A stretch of DNA of 64,000 bases. Source: Chimonanthus salicifolius. Taxonomy: Eukaryota; Streptophyta; Magnoliopsida; Laurales; Calycanthaceae. Below, one piece after another: positions 33,401-44,495 of the stretch. The notes under the pieces are model-generated. The model saw only the letters and a list, made by a program, of their open reading frames with translations, was not told the DNA's origin and ran no database searches. The stretch lies in NCBI GenBank assembly GCA_013350335.1, contig CM023540.1:53754905-53818904 (forward strand), in the 5' to 3' direction. Position numbers and translations under genes: made by a program. Position 1 is the first letter of the stretch. Every line of letters begins with the position of its first letter.

Positions 33401-33960
33401 GAACTATAGAACCTAGTACAAGCAATAGTCACTTCCGTTCTACAGCAACTCTTGAGTAGAAATGGAGACACAACCTCCAACGAAACACAGGACCGATAAG
33501 GTCAGGGTGGGGGAAATACTTTTCGCCCTCACAAGAGATGCAAACCCAACTTTGGGAGACCTTCAGCCTCTACTGGTTCCACTGGAAGTTTCTGTTTCCA
33601 GTGTGGTCAGTAGGGCCATTTCAAAAGAGAATGTCCACAGAACGATAGATCTTTTCACTTCAGGGGTTCTTTCTGTCGTCCTGCTCGACCAGCTCAGTCA
33701 CAAGGATCTAGAGCACATGACCAGACGGGATGGGCACCTACTCTGACCGTATCTGGACGACTGAATACTTTGGTTTCTCCTCCATAGATAGTGGATCATC
33801 CGGTGATTCAAGGTATGGCAGTAGTTGTAGTTCATATGCGTATGCATTATTTGATTTGGGAGCATCCCACTCTATTGTATCTATTGCCTTCACATCTGTT
33901 ACTAGCACTTTAAGTACAACAAATGTCCACTGCACCTACTATAGTATCCCCTATTGGTAG
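33400..33960 (+). pseudogene. gag: Gag zinc knuckle and protease remnant
   Basis: A CCHC knuckle is readable at 33593-33634 as CFQCGQ, stop, GHFKREC; the in-frame TAG is at 33611-33613. After a frame change, ORF 33730-33960 contains the retropepsin active-site region ALFDLGASHS (33844-33873), with Leu where the catalytic motif normally has Ser or Thr after Asp. The two motifs in this order are the end of gag and the start of pol. Both are damaged and the rest of the protease is not recognisable. Confidence 0.8.
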
Positions 33961-34201
33961 ATGATGACGACAATTAGTGGGTATATCGATCCCACGATAG
34001 ATACAGTGGTCCCATGGAAGATGTGACGATTCTATGGATAGATATTATCTTCCCATGGATGAGGGTTTCCATGGTGGTTTGGATTGATGCCAGATATTGG
34101 CATTAAGGTAGATGTATTGGTAGTGTGAGGGACATATTGGTCCCACAAGTTGAACATATTAGTCGTATGATGGACATATTAGTCCTACGAAGGTATTAGT
34201 T
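33961..34201 (+). other. Deletion scar with GGACATATTAGTCC-like repeats
   Basis: This 240 bp stretch sits where the end of the protease and the N-terminal half of RT should be. It holds short repeats: GTATATCGATCCCACGAT, GTGGTCCCATGG, and GACATATTGGTCC/GACATATTAGTCC near 34131 and 34163. About 1 kb of normal pol is missing. Confidence 0.6.
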
Positions 34202-35320
34202 ATGCCCATGAATGGATTATACCCATGGGGGGTTATATTCATGGATCTGATGAACAAAATCTTTCGTCATTATTTGGACAAGTTTGTAATCGTTTTCACT
34301 AATGATAACCCGATTTATTCCCACCATCGGGAGGAGCATGCAGAACATCTAAGGATAGCCTTGGACACCCTGAAGAAAAATCAATTATATGCCAAAGCAA
34401 ACAAGTGCGAGTTCTGGCTATTTGAGGCCAATTTCTTAGGACATGTCACATCAACGGAAGGAATAGTTGTGGACTCGGCTAAAGTGGCGGCAGTGAGAGA
34501 ATGGAAAGCACCAACGAATGTAACCGAGATCCGTAGCTTTCTGGGATTGGCCAGTTACTATAGGAAGTTTATCATGGACTTCTCCAAGATTGTAGCTCCA
34601 CTTACCCGACTCACTCAGAAAGGAGTCAAATTTGAATGGTCGGAAGTATGCAACTGGAGATTCGAGGAACTAAAGGAGAGGCTTACAACTGCTCCTACTC
34701 TGATCTTGCTAGAAAGGGGCAATGGCTATGAAGTATATTGTGATGCTTCAGGAGAGGGACTTGGGTGTTCTCTCACTCAAAGTCAACATGTGGTGGCTTA
34801 TGGTTCAAGACAGTTGAAGATTCATGCGCGCCACTATCCCACACATGATCTAGAACTAGCCGCAGTGGTCTTCGCTCTCAAAAGCTGGAGACACCATCTT
34901 TATGGCGAGAAGTTTGAGGTGTTTTCAGATCACAAAAGCCTGAAATATTTGTTTGATCAGAAGGAACTCAACATGAGGCAGCGCAGATGGATGGAATATT
35001 TGCAAGATTATGAGTTTGCGCTTCGATATCATCCTGGCAAGGCGAACAAAGTGGCGGATGCCCTCAGCCGCATGTCACATGCAACAGTGGCCAGTTTGAT
35101 CAGGAAGGAATGGGAGATGCTAAATACCATTCGAGAATTCAACTTGTATATCAAGAACCATGGGAGTATGTATAATTTGATCATATGGTCCAACATGGTC
35201 TCCAAGATTGAACAGGAGCAAAGGACAGATCCGAAAGTGGAGGAGATATGGGCTAAGATGTCTACTGATGAGGTTATACCAGAATGGGAGTTACGACTGG
35301 GACAGGGTCTTGTATTCTGA
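34202..35320 (+). pseudogene. pol: RT C-terminal part and RNase H of the Tekay element (372 aa open frame)
   Basis: Open frame beginning inside RT. FMDLMNKIFRHYLDKF precedes the active-site position, which reads FTNDNP (residues 32-37) instead of an intact YxDD, so the polymerase is dead. The thumb region follows (FLGLASYYRKFI near residues 113-124). RNase H covers about residues 175-290, with the four catalytic acids in place: D181 (YCDAS), E218 (DLELAA), D243 (FSDHKS) and D286 (ADALSR). The start Met is arbitrary because the frame is truncated by a deletion. The stop at 35318 is in-frame with the following integrase, so the domains were one polyprotein. Confidence 0.95.
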
Positions 35321-36149
35321 GGTAGGAAATATGTGCCTAAGAGCTGCAGAAGAGAGTTATTGATCGATGCACACCAAACCAAACTCTCTATTCATCCGGG
35401 TAGCACCAAGATGTATCATGATCTGAAGGGACACTACTGATGGCATGGACTCAAGAGGGATGTGGCAGAGTTTGTTGCTCACTGCCTAACTTGTCAGTAG
35501 GTTAAGACTGGACATCAGAAGCCACCAAGGTTACTCATACCCTTACCAGTGCCGGAGTGGAAATGGGAACATATCTCCGTGGATTTTGTGACAGGGTTGC
35601 CAAAGTCATTAAAGGGCAACGATGCAATATGGGTCGTGGTAGATCGATTGACCAAATCATCACACTTTCTTCCTATCAAGATGAAAGATTCATCTGAGAC
35701 TTTGGGTCAACGGTAAATCAGGGATATCATCAGACTACATGGTATTCCCCGTACTATTGTGTCCGATAGAGATGGCTGATTCACCGGCAGAGTGTGGCAG
35801 AGCATGCAGTCGGCTATGGGAACAAATCTATTGACTAGCACAACATTCCATCCACAGACTGTCGGAGAGGACGATATAGACATTGAAGGATATGCTAAGA
35901 GCATGTATGCTAGACTTCAAGGGTGGATGGGAGGATCACTTGCCGCTGGTGGAGTTCTCTTACAACAACAGTTACCAGGCAAGCCTCCAGATGGCTCCAT
36001 TCGAGGCCTTGTATGGTAGACCATGTAGATCACCAGTGTTCTGGACAGAGGCCAGTGAACCTGCACTTATTGGACCAGAGCTAGTTGTAGAGACTACGGA
36101 GCAAATTAAGTTGATACGACAACATCTACTTACTGCATAGAACCATTAG
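35321..36149 (+). pseudogene. pol: Integrase of the Tekay element, broken by stops and a frameshift
   Basis: Continues the RT-RNase H frame. The zinc-binding His/Cys part includes LSIHPGSTKMYHDLKGHY and HCLTCQ; the catalytic core includes [11 protein letters not shown] and RTIVSDRDG. In-frame stops lie at 35438, 35498, 35714 and 35777. A small deletion near 35865 shifts the frame, after which stops at 35877, 36138 and 36147 follow, with ORF 35883-36140 (DMLRACMLDF..., EFSYNNSYQAS, EALYGRPCRSPVFW) between them. Layout is that of a chromovirus integrase. Confidence 0.9.
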
Positions 36150-36620
36150 AAGAGCTACGCCGACAAAAGAAGGAGGTTCCTTGAGTTTGAGGTGGGAGAC
36201 TTAGTGTTCTTAAAAGTCTCGCCACGAAAGGGATGCATGCGATTTGGGAAGAAAGGGAAACTGTCGCCTAGATTTGTGGGGCCGTTTCAAATCCTAAAGA
36301 GGGAGGGGGAGGTGGCTTATCAATTGGCCCTTCCTTCACAGTTGTCATCTTTGCACGATGTGTTCCATGTGTCCATGTTGAGGAAATACAACCCTAATCC
36401 TTCACACGTGTTGAACATGCAAGATGCTGATGTGCAAAGCGACGTAACTTATGTGGAGAAGCCGGCTAGAGTGATCGGGAAAGAACAAAGAGTATTACAG
36501 AACCGCGCCATTCAGTTCATCAAAGTGGTATGGGATCGACATGGTAATGAGGAAGCCACCTGGGAACTTGAATAAAAAATGAGAGCAGTTCATCCTGAAC
36601 TTTTTGTATAAGTTATTTGA
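36150..36620 (+). pseudogene. pol: Integrase C-terminus with chromodomain
   Basis: The frame reads FEVGDLVFLKVSP, FGKKGKLSPRFVGPFQI and SLHDVFHVSMLRKYNPNP, then a chromodomain (residues ~86-127 of ORF 36192-36575; aromatic and hydrophobic positions in TYVEKPARVI and FIKVVWDRHG..EATWELE). The chromodomain is thought to direct integration to marked chromatin. The TAA after WELE is at the same position in the other chromovirus copy (near 22456), and in both copies the same frame then goes on for 10-17 codons (KMR..HP.LF) to a second stop. The first stop may therefore be ancestral, not decay. Confidence 0.9.
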
Positions 36621-36644
36621 AACGCTACTTCACTCGATTTTCGG

Positions 36645-36671
36645 GACGAAATTTTCAAAAGAGGGCAATAT
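36645..36671 (+). promoter_or_regulatory. Polypurine tract of the Tekay element
   Basis: GGGACGAAATTTTC then AAAAGAGGGCAATAT directly before the 3' LTR; the same arrangement precedes the LTR at 22554. Confidence 0.85.
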
Positions 36672-39600
36672 TGTAATAGCCCGGATTTTCAATGCAATAA
36701 ATATATTGGCTATTATTTATTTTAATTGTTAAAAATTAAGATTCATAAATGGAATAGATGTTAAATGGATAAGAATTGGGGCAATGGCCCAAGTATGGTC
36801 CAATGGACCATGGATAGGATTAATTCTATTTAATTCGGTCAATATGGTTAATTGGGTCAAATACCCAATTGGGACCCAATGGGTCAAGATGAATTGAGGT
36901 TTAGGGTAAATGGGTAACGAATGGATTTAATTGGGTTATGGACCCAATTAAGATCAAAGGCATGGGGTCCACCTCATCAAGTGAGGTGGCAAGTGTATGA
37001 GGTAACATCCAAGTAGCATAACCAAGTGGGACCCATGTCCACCTCATCAAGTGAGGTGACGTGTGGACTAAGGCACATGTGGGGCCGGCCACCATGGTTG
37101 CCTTGGTCAACCATGGGTGAGTCAAAGAGGATTAAGTAAAATGAGTGGAGTTAAGTAATTAATTAATTAAAAAATAAATTCAAGCGCTTGAGTTAGGAGA
37201 ATGAGTTTATTTAATGTAGTGAGTTGGATGGGGGTGAGTCACATGGAAGATGAAAAGAAGGAGCGAGTCAAATGGGAGGTGGAGTGTTTCCATCTCATGG
37301 AAACCACTAGCCACCAAAACCGTTGGAGAGGGTGTGTGTGCCATGTGTGAGGCATGCATCTACTTAGTGAGTCAAAGGGGGGTGGAGGGTTCCATCTCAA
37401 TGGAAACCACTAGCCACCAAAACCGTTGGAGAGAGTGTGTGTGCCATGTGGAAGGCATGCACCCCCTTGGTTAGTCAAGGGACTCATGAGGAAGACTCCA
37501 CATTGATGAGGGTAGTTGGAGGTGGAGTCTTACCCAAGGAACCCTAAGACAAGATGGAAAGCTAACTCTTTATCTCATTCACTCTCTCCCTCTCTCAAGC
37601 TCACTCTTGCCCGACCACCTCCCCCCCCCCCTAAGACAAAAGAAAAGGAGTTAAGAGTTTTCTATCTCAACTCCTCTCCCTCTCACCAAAAACCGTAGGG
37701 GCCGACCTCTCTCCAAGACAAGAAAACACTTAGGGTTTTTCCATTCTCTCCTCCTCTCCCTCTCTCAAAGCTCTTTCCTTGGCTGAACCATCTCTTAGGG
37801 TTTTCATCGTAAACCCTATCCCTCTCAAGCAACACACTTTGGCCGAAGATCAAGGAGGAAGAAAGAAAAGACTAAGGAAGGAGAAGGGGCAAAACCCTAA
37901 TCTTGCTAAGGGGTAAAATAGGTTATATAAATGTGGATTATTAAGGACATTACGTATATACGGCTTATGACAACATGCATGGTTAAAATGATCAAAGATC
38001 ATGGTTCGGCCCTTGCATGGCCGAACCCTAATCTTGTCATGCGTAAGGACCTCATGCATGTTCCATATAAAGGATGGAGAATGATCAAAGATCATGGTTT
38101 GGCCCTTGCATGGTCAAACTCTAGATTTTTATGTATAAGGACCATTAAGGACAAAAAGGATTGGATGAGGTTCGGCCATGATGTATGGCCGAGCCCCATC
38201 AAATGATCTAATCATGGGATTGTGATTTTTAAGGGGAAAAGATGAACCACAACATGGCCGAACCCCATGGAAGTGTGTTAGTGATTTTAATGGGTTTTAA
38301 AGATGAAAATGATGGAAATATGTTAGTGATTTTAATGGGTTTTAAAGGATGGAAGAATGTTAGTGATTTTAAATGGTTTTAAATGTTGTAAATGATGAAG
38401 TGCAATGGACCATGATATGGCCGAAACCCATGGAGAAATATTGATGGATTTAAAGGTATCTAGACCATGGGAAGATGGAAACGAAGGACCATGGGTTCGG
38501 CCATGTTATATGGCAGAACCCCATGACCCATTTTGATGGATCATTTGGTAGATCTATGCTTGTTTAAGAGATTGAATGATCAAGCTAAGAAATGGAGGGA
38601 TTTATTATGGATCTATGTTTAATTATGGACCTAAGTTATGTGTAAATAAGTGAAGTGATTAACTATGAAAATAAGTGATAGCTAAGATGGGAATATGGTG
38701 AAAATAAAGGACCATGGGTTCGGCCATGTTGTATGGCCGAACCCCATGGAGAATATCTTATGGACTTAGGTGGTTTTTATTAATATAAAATGATTAACTA
38801 ATGTGATTGGATTAATAAATCAAAGGATGGAATGATGCTTGACCCATGGTGATTAAAGGACTAAAAAGGGACCAAACACCAAGAGAGTGAGGTTCGGCCA
38901 TGTTGTATGGCCGAAACCCACTAAGAAATTTTGTGGACTTAAACATGGTTCAGCCCCAATGTATGATGGAAACTTCTTAGGGGACTTAACCGGATTAAAG
39001 ACTATGATGGTAAAGGGAGATGAACCTAGGATGATGTAGGGGTTGATGGAATTAAATGGATCACCAAATTGATGTATATATATGTGTTAAATGTAATAAG
39101 GTAACGGGATTTCACAAACGGTGTACGATTGGCTTGACACGATCGGTGAGCGGTTTTTGGACAAAAAAGCAAGGACACGATATTTTGTCGTTGGTAGGAT
39201 TCCTACCTTACTTAAAACCATGGAATATGTATATGTGATGTTTTTACTTCTATGTTAATTTTGGTATCAAAGTACTATGTTTCAACTATGGGATTTTAAT
39301 GCTATGATGTTTATTATTACAAGTATGTTTGCACTTGCATCTCATGCATGGCATGGGAGGGACCAAATGAGGGGAGTCCACGCTCCATCCGGATTTCCGA
39401 TAAACAACCGTGGGTAGGAATCCACACTGGTTCCAATGGATGTATGATTGAATTGTAACTGGAGTCCACGCTCCGTTCGGTGGGACAGATAAGACATTCG
39501 TGGGGAGAGATGTACTGTGTTTGAATTATAACCGGAGTCCACACTCCGTTCGGTGGGACAGATAAGGCATTCGTGGGGAGAAATGTATTGTGTTTGAAAT

Positions 39601-40357
39601 GTAACCAGAGTCCACGCTCCGTTCAGTGGGACTGATAAGGCATTAATGGGGAGTCATGACAACAGTACCTTAATGTGGATTATCCATCAAGAGGAATACT
39701 ATGTGATTGTGATATGGATGATGGGTGGGACTCATGGCATATGACACCCATGGCATGGCATTGACTTGCATGGTTTTGATATTATTTATATCTATGTGAT
39801 TTTGTTTATAGTAACCCATGTGTTTGACCCTACTCGGAGTACCTACTGGGCGCGTTGTCTAACACCATACTTCTACAGTAGATGATGACACAGGAAATGG
39901 ACGGAACGAAAGACGCGATCGGAGCCAAGCTTAGGAGCTTGGATGAGCTAGATCTATTTCATTTAAGTTTATTTATGGACATTTAATTTGAGTAATTAGC
40001 TTGTTGGGACTGTAATAACTTAGACTATTTGCTATGGTTTGGATTTTAAGTTTGGACACTTTAACACAAGGTAATTATTGTTAAGTGATGGACTTCCTTG
40101 CTATTTAAAATTGGGTAGGATAGAACTCTATTATAATTCCACATTGTGTTTAATTCCGCAAGCTTAACCTCATTGCGTGTGAATTGTCTTAGTGGACTTA
40201 GTCCATGCACAAGCAGGGTTGGCTAATTAAGGGTCAGGCTTTGGAAGCTTGGACTTAGCTCGCGTCGTGACGTCCCGCTCTCTCTCACTCTTTCCTTTCA
40301 AAAAAAATAAAAAATAGACTCTGATTTTCGGCAAGTGAAAAAGGGCAGGACGTTACA
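36672..40357 (+). repeat. 3' LTR of the complete Tekay element
   Basis: 3686 bp, TGTAATAGCCCGG...GGGCAGGACGTTACA. It is collinear with the 5' LTR except that about 200 bp corresponding to 29983-30185 (end of the CT-rich leader and the donor-like site) are missing at 37886. Palindrome units lie near 38000, 38094, 38168, 38499, 38716 and 38891, with half units at 38250 and 38412. The minisatellite runs 39373-39650 and the acceptor-like block ends at 39881 (here ACAGTAG). Confidence 0.95.
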
Positions 40358-40362
40358 ACTAC
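40358..40362. repeat. Target-site duplication ACTAC, right copy
   Basis: Repeats 28790-28794 directly after TTACA. Confidence 0.95.
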
Positions 40363-41482
40363 TACATTTTCGGAACCTTTTTTGTCCCTTATTTCTATAT
40401 CCAATTTTTATCACTGAAGTATCCATATGATCAAGCGTGACTTAGAATCTTTCTTAGAAAGAAGATACTTAAGTGCAGTGTGGTCAGAATAGAAAACGAT
40501 TTTCAAACCTACAAGGTAAGCACGAAATTTGTCTAGGGCAAAGACTACAACCAGCAGTTCCTTTTCCATGGTAGAATAACGGAGTTGTGTATCGTTCAAG
40601 GTTTTACTGGCGTTGTAGAGAACATGTGGTAACTTATTCACTCTTTGTCCTAAAACTGCTCCAATGGCAGAATCTGAGGCATCGTACATGATTTCGAAGG
40701 GTACAGACCAATCAGGTGGTTGTATGACTGGAGCGGAGGTCAAAGCAGTTTTTTGTTATTCAAAAGCAATGACACACTTTTCATCGAAATTGAAAACAAC
40801 GTCATTGGTCAAGAGTCTACGGAGAGGTCGAGATATGTTGTTAAAACCTTTGATGAACCTTCTGTAAAATCCAGTGTGACCTGATCTCTTTAATGGTTTG
40901 GGGTTTTGGTAAATTAGAGATCAAGTTGACCTTGTCTTTTTCTACTTTGATTCCCTTTTCAGAGATGATGTGCCCCAAGACTATTCCCTGTTTCACCATA
41001 AAGTGAAATTTTTCCCAATTCAATAACAGGTTCTTTTCTTTGCACCTGTTTAACATAAGTGTTAGATGATACAGGTACTGGTCAAAAGTAGACCCAAACA
41101 CAGAGAAGTCATCCATGAAAACTTCCAAGATACGTTCGACCATAGCAGAGAAAATGTTGATCATGCACCGCTTAAAAGTGGCAAGTGCATTGTACAGCCC
41201 GAATGGCATACGACGATAAACGAAAGTACTAAATGGACAGGTGAAGGTGGTCTTCTCTTGACCCTCAAGAGCAACGTAGATTTGGTTATCGTCGAAATAA
41301 CTATAAAAAAAAATAGAAGAATGCATGACCGGCCAAACGCTCAAGCATCTGATCGATGAACAGAAGAGGGAAGTGGTCCTTTCGAGGGACAATATTCAGC
41401 TTACGATAGTTAATGCAAACCCTCCAACCCGTTTGGACGCAGGTTGGTACTAACTCATTATCCTCATTCTTGATTATCGTCA
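40363..41482 (-). pseudogene. pol: Athila reverse transcriptase and RNase H, broken
   Basis: Minus strand, continuing the pol whose integrase is at 27554-28711. The frame from 41482 reads NEDNELVPT, GWRVCINYRKLN and FIDQMLERLAGH. After a frame change come EKTTFTCPFSTF, RRMPFGLYNALATF and the active site FMDDFSVFG (residues 92-100 of ORF 40841-41392). A second change near 40880 leads to RNase H in ORF 40411-40743 with D21 (MYDASD), E62 (TMEKELL) and D87 (YSDHTALKYL). Spacing and motifs are of Athila type. The 5' part of pol, gag and the 5' LTR are gone: at 41482/41483 a copia LTR begins. Confidence 0.9.
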
Positions 41483-43351
41483 TGAAAGTTCTCCGTTTCA
41501 TGCGAGAACACGATTGACCGTAGAGGGTGGGGGTGAATAGCTCAATCCCAGTTTCTATGGTGTTCACAAATTTCTTAATTGTTTAAAGTTTAAGTGCAGC
41601 AGAATAACAATATTAATCAACAGATTTGTTTAGTGTGATAAATTGTTTATAATTTCTTAAACGATTACACTAAGTTTAGAACCCTTTGCGTATTGCTGAT
41701 TATCTATGCTTGTGCATAATGTATAAATAAAGATAATCAAACGCAAAGTGATGTGTGTTGAGAAGAGTGCTTAAAAACTAAAACACAAACACACATTGAT
41801 CAAACACCGTAAGACCAAATTTATAGTGGTTCGGTTAGCCAACCTACATCCACTGTTAGGACTAGCTCAATCTTGAGCTATCCCCAAATCCACTAAGTGG
41901 GGACTTACACACTGACAATTATAGTAGGAATTCCACCACACTCAATCGGTTGGGAATTTCACCCACCACATGTAGAATAGGAATTCCAACTATTCATTTG
42001 GCTGGGAATTCCACCTACTACATGTGCTAGAGACTACGCTCTTGATTTTTTACAGTGGTTCCAGAGCCAAGCCTCCTTAATCCACTTTCACAGGATAAAG
42101 GTTTTATAACAAAATTAAAGCAATAAGCAATTACCTTTGAAGTTCTTTCTCGTTGATGTGTGCTTCTTCAAGATCCACTAAATGTGTACTGACGCTCCGC
42201 CTTGTAACCGTCGTAGAGCAATCACAATTTCAGGGTGACTAGGAAATTGGTTCTACCATTATCTATCATAGTTGTTTATCCTTTCCCCTATCTCTATCAC
42301 AAACTCAATCCATATGATTCATTGTATTAGATTTCCCAAGTGTAAGCACGAGAGAGAGAGTGATCGTTTTTGTTAGCCCTTGTTTAAGCTCACTGATAAT
42401 GATGAGGGTCCAACGGATTTACCAAAGTATGTCCAACTGGTTGCACAAAGATTGGTATTTATAGAGAAGGCAACCAGTTTTTCGGGACAGTCCAGCGCCG
42501 ACAGGTCGGGCTCGCCGAGGGATCTGTGACTCGAAATATTATCGTTGACCTACCCGACAATTGAGCATTAAATGCACTTTCAACTGCACAATTTATATCT
42601 CATCGACAGGTTTTGTTACCGATGGGTGGACGTCGTGGTACCTAGAGTTCGACCCATACAAGAGGCTCGGTCTGGGGAAAAACCATGCTAAAAGAGTTTC
42701 AAGTCAAAAAACTAGTCTTACCCAGAAGAAATTGTCACCCTTTATTGATGTGTCGGTCCTGGTACTCTCGACATGTCTATATTACCGATATATCTGTTTT
42801 CTCAAGAGTCCACCTGAGTTCTAAATTCCAGAACTCATAAGTATCTATCGAAGAGTCATTGACCACGAGGGCTCGTTTCTGCCTTGCACCGAGGGGTCGG
42901 TGCATACGAGACTCTCTATCAGAGGCAGACCAAGAATGACAATTCTATGATCCAGAACCTTTTTTTAATCTGGTCGACCAGTCTTTGACCACGATGGGTC
43001 GATCCTGTCCCCACCGAGGAATCGGTGAGAACGACTGGTCGAGCTAATAGTGAACTTAATTCATATTTCGAAGTTCGCTTCCAATTCATTGTCAAGCTTA
43101 CTCTTTAGGCATTTTATGATTTTACCCTTTGTTCAACTAAGCCTATGAATGATCCTCGTAAGGTGTGGGTACCACCTAAATTCAACTATGGCTAAATACC
43201 TATTTTGTGATTGCTATAGTGATGAGCTTCAATCCGGTGGAGTATGATCTTTATTCTTGATCACCTTGAGTCTTCAAGCTTCTAGCAAGTGCTTCTTCTC
43301 CGAGTCATGGAATTGACAAACTTAGGGACTCAGCAAGTTGGGGCACTAAGA
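41483..43351 (-). repeat. LTR A of the copia array
   Basis: About 1869 bp. Plus-strand left end TGAAAGTTCTCC, right end GGCACTAAGA (normally ACA). Full length, with palindromes such as CACCGAGGGGTCGGTG near 42889 and a TATA-like minus-strand signal near 42455-42462. Confidence 0.85.
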
Positions 43352-44438
43352 ATCTCCCCCTTTTTCAATTTCATGACAAAACTTAGAAGCTAACCCAAAT
43401 ACAAGCCCACCCTTATTACATCACATTTGAATACAAAACGATTATATTGTTTACATGTACATATTCAAATGGAAACAACAAGAATATGATCTTCGCATCT
43501 TGTTGTTCAGTTTGCTTCAAATCATGTTTTCATGTTTCAGAATATAAGCAAAGAACACTAGAAAATCATTAGAGGGGTTAGTGAAAAACATAAATAGGTA
43601 TCCATGGACTAAACTAGATTTGTATTCATACTCCCTCATACACCATGATTTCCTATAAACCAATGGGGTCAAGCTAACTTACTTAGATTCCCTAGAGTCT
43701 TCTCCCCCACTCTCCAAGCTATCTTTTCTAGTTCTTTGACTCAACTCCCCCGTAAACTTAGCTGCTTCTAAGTTTATTTTTCTTTAAGATTTCTTTCAAG
43801 CTTGCATTCACATTCCTCCCTAAACTGTCATGACCAGTGACAAGTGCTAAACAACACATTTTTTGTGCTCCCCAAAACTCCAAGGATGTGTGCAACATCA
43901 CAGCCCGATACCTGTCTCACTAACATGCCAATATAAAACCAACTCATCACAACCTTCATGTTAGTCTATTTAACAAAACCATGTTAACAATAGACTTGAG
44001 ATAGAAGGCATTCCATCAATTTAGCACACACAGTAAATCAAACCATATTTTTTCATTGATAAACAAAATGTGCATTCATTACATATGGTTTTGGAGGGAG
44101 CATCATGGATGTTTAGATAAAATATCAACAATATAGTTTTTCCAAAATATAAAACTTAAAGCATGAAAAACTATCCTAAGCATAGCCATCCTGAGGAGGT
44201 GATGTTGGAGGGACAGGGGATAAAGTCGAGAGAGAAGACGACGAAGGGCAAGATAGTCATCATGAACTCTTTGAGATAAATTTTCCACACGACTATCTAG
44301 GGCGTCCAACTGCTCCTCTATTTGAGATGCTCGTACTTCGATTTTACAGAGAAATCGAGTTAGGGGTTGTGACACAGGTGGTTTTGCTTCACCACTTCCT
44401 TGTTCTGCATCAAGGTTATCGAAGAAGTGGGTATTACC
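43352..44438 (-). mobile_element. LARD-type internal region, internally deleted
   Basis: About 1.1 kb. On the minus strand it ends with the polypurine tract (43366-43352, GGGGGAGATT) and the same 3' domain as LARD copy 1 (11620-12716). The primer site next to LTR B is missing (GTATTACC instead of the expected GATACCAAT complement) and most of the 5' internal part is deleted. It carries the coiled-coil ORF 44103-44495. Confidence 0.75.
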
Positions 44439-44495
44439 TAAAAGTCCCTTGAGAGCTAGAACACAATTGACCCTAGAGGGGGATGAATAAGTCAA
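44103..44495 (-). CDS. LARD ORF with coiled coil, truncated and reading in from the LTR
   Basis: 130 codons; the first ~20 lie in LTR B, so the N-terminus is a junction artefact. From about residue 50 it reads KIEVRASQIEEQLDALDSR, then VENLSQRV, a heptad-like segment probably forming a coiled coil and similar in character and position to LDERVSSVDRRMDDLEKLV of the ORF at 11168-11620. The last ~30 residues (IVFHALSFIFWKNYIVDIL) are hydrophobic. Function unknown. Confidence 0.45.
   Translation of the reverse strand: MTYSSPSRVNCVLALKGLLGNTHFFDNLDAEQGSGEAKPPVSQPLTRFLCKIEVRASQIEEQLDALDSRVENLSQRVHDDYLALRRLLSRLYPLSLQHHLLRMAMLRIVFHALSFIFWKNYIVDILSKHP

Larger units (their letters stand above)
28795..40357 (+). 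mobile_element. Complete Tekay/Del-type chromovirus with both LTRs
   Basis: 11.56 kb element: 5' LTR 28795-32694, initiator-Met primer site, gag and protease remnants, RT-RNase H-integrase-chromodomain, polypurine tract, 3' LTR 36672-40357, flanked by ACTAC duplications. It inserted into the integrase side of a minus-strand Athila pol. The LTRs differ by scattered substitutions (a few per cent by eye) and by a ~200 bp deletion in the 3' LTR, so it is much younger than the LARDs but not recent. The N-terminal half of RT is missing and every coding domain carries stops, so it is not autonomous now. Confidence 0.95.

Noticed and set aside
33462..33746. 94-codon ORF as the Tekay gag
   Set aside because: The zinc knuckle and the start of pol are read in another frame over the same bases; this ORF is a shadow.
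29374..37474. Paired ORFs 29374-29598 and 37250-37474 with an internal repeat
   Set aside because: Located in the duplicated hairpin segment of the two LTRs; the repetition reflects DNA duplication, not a protein.
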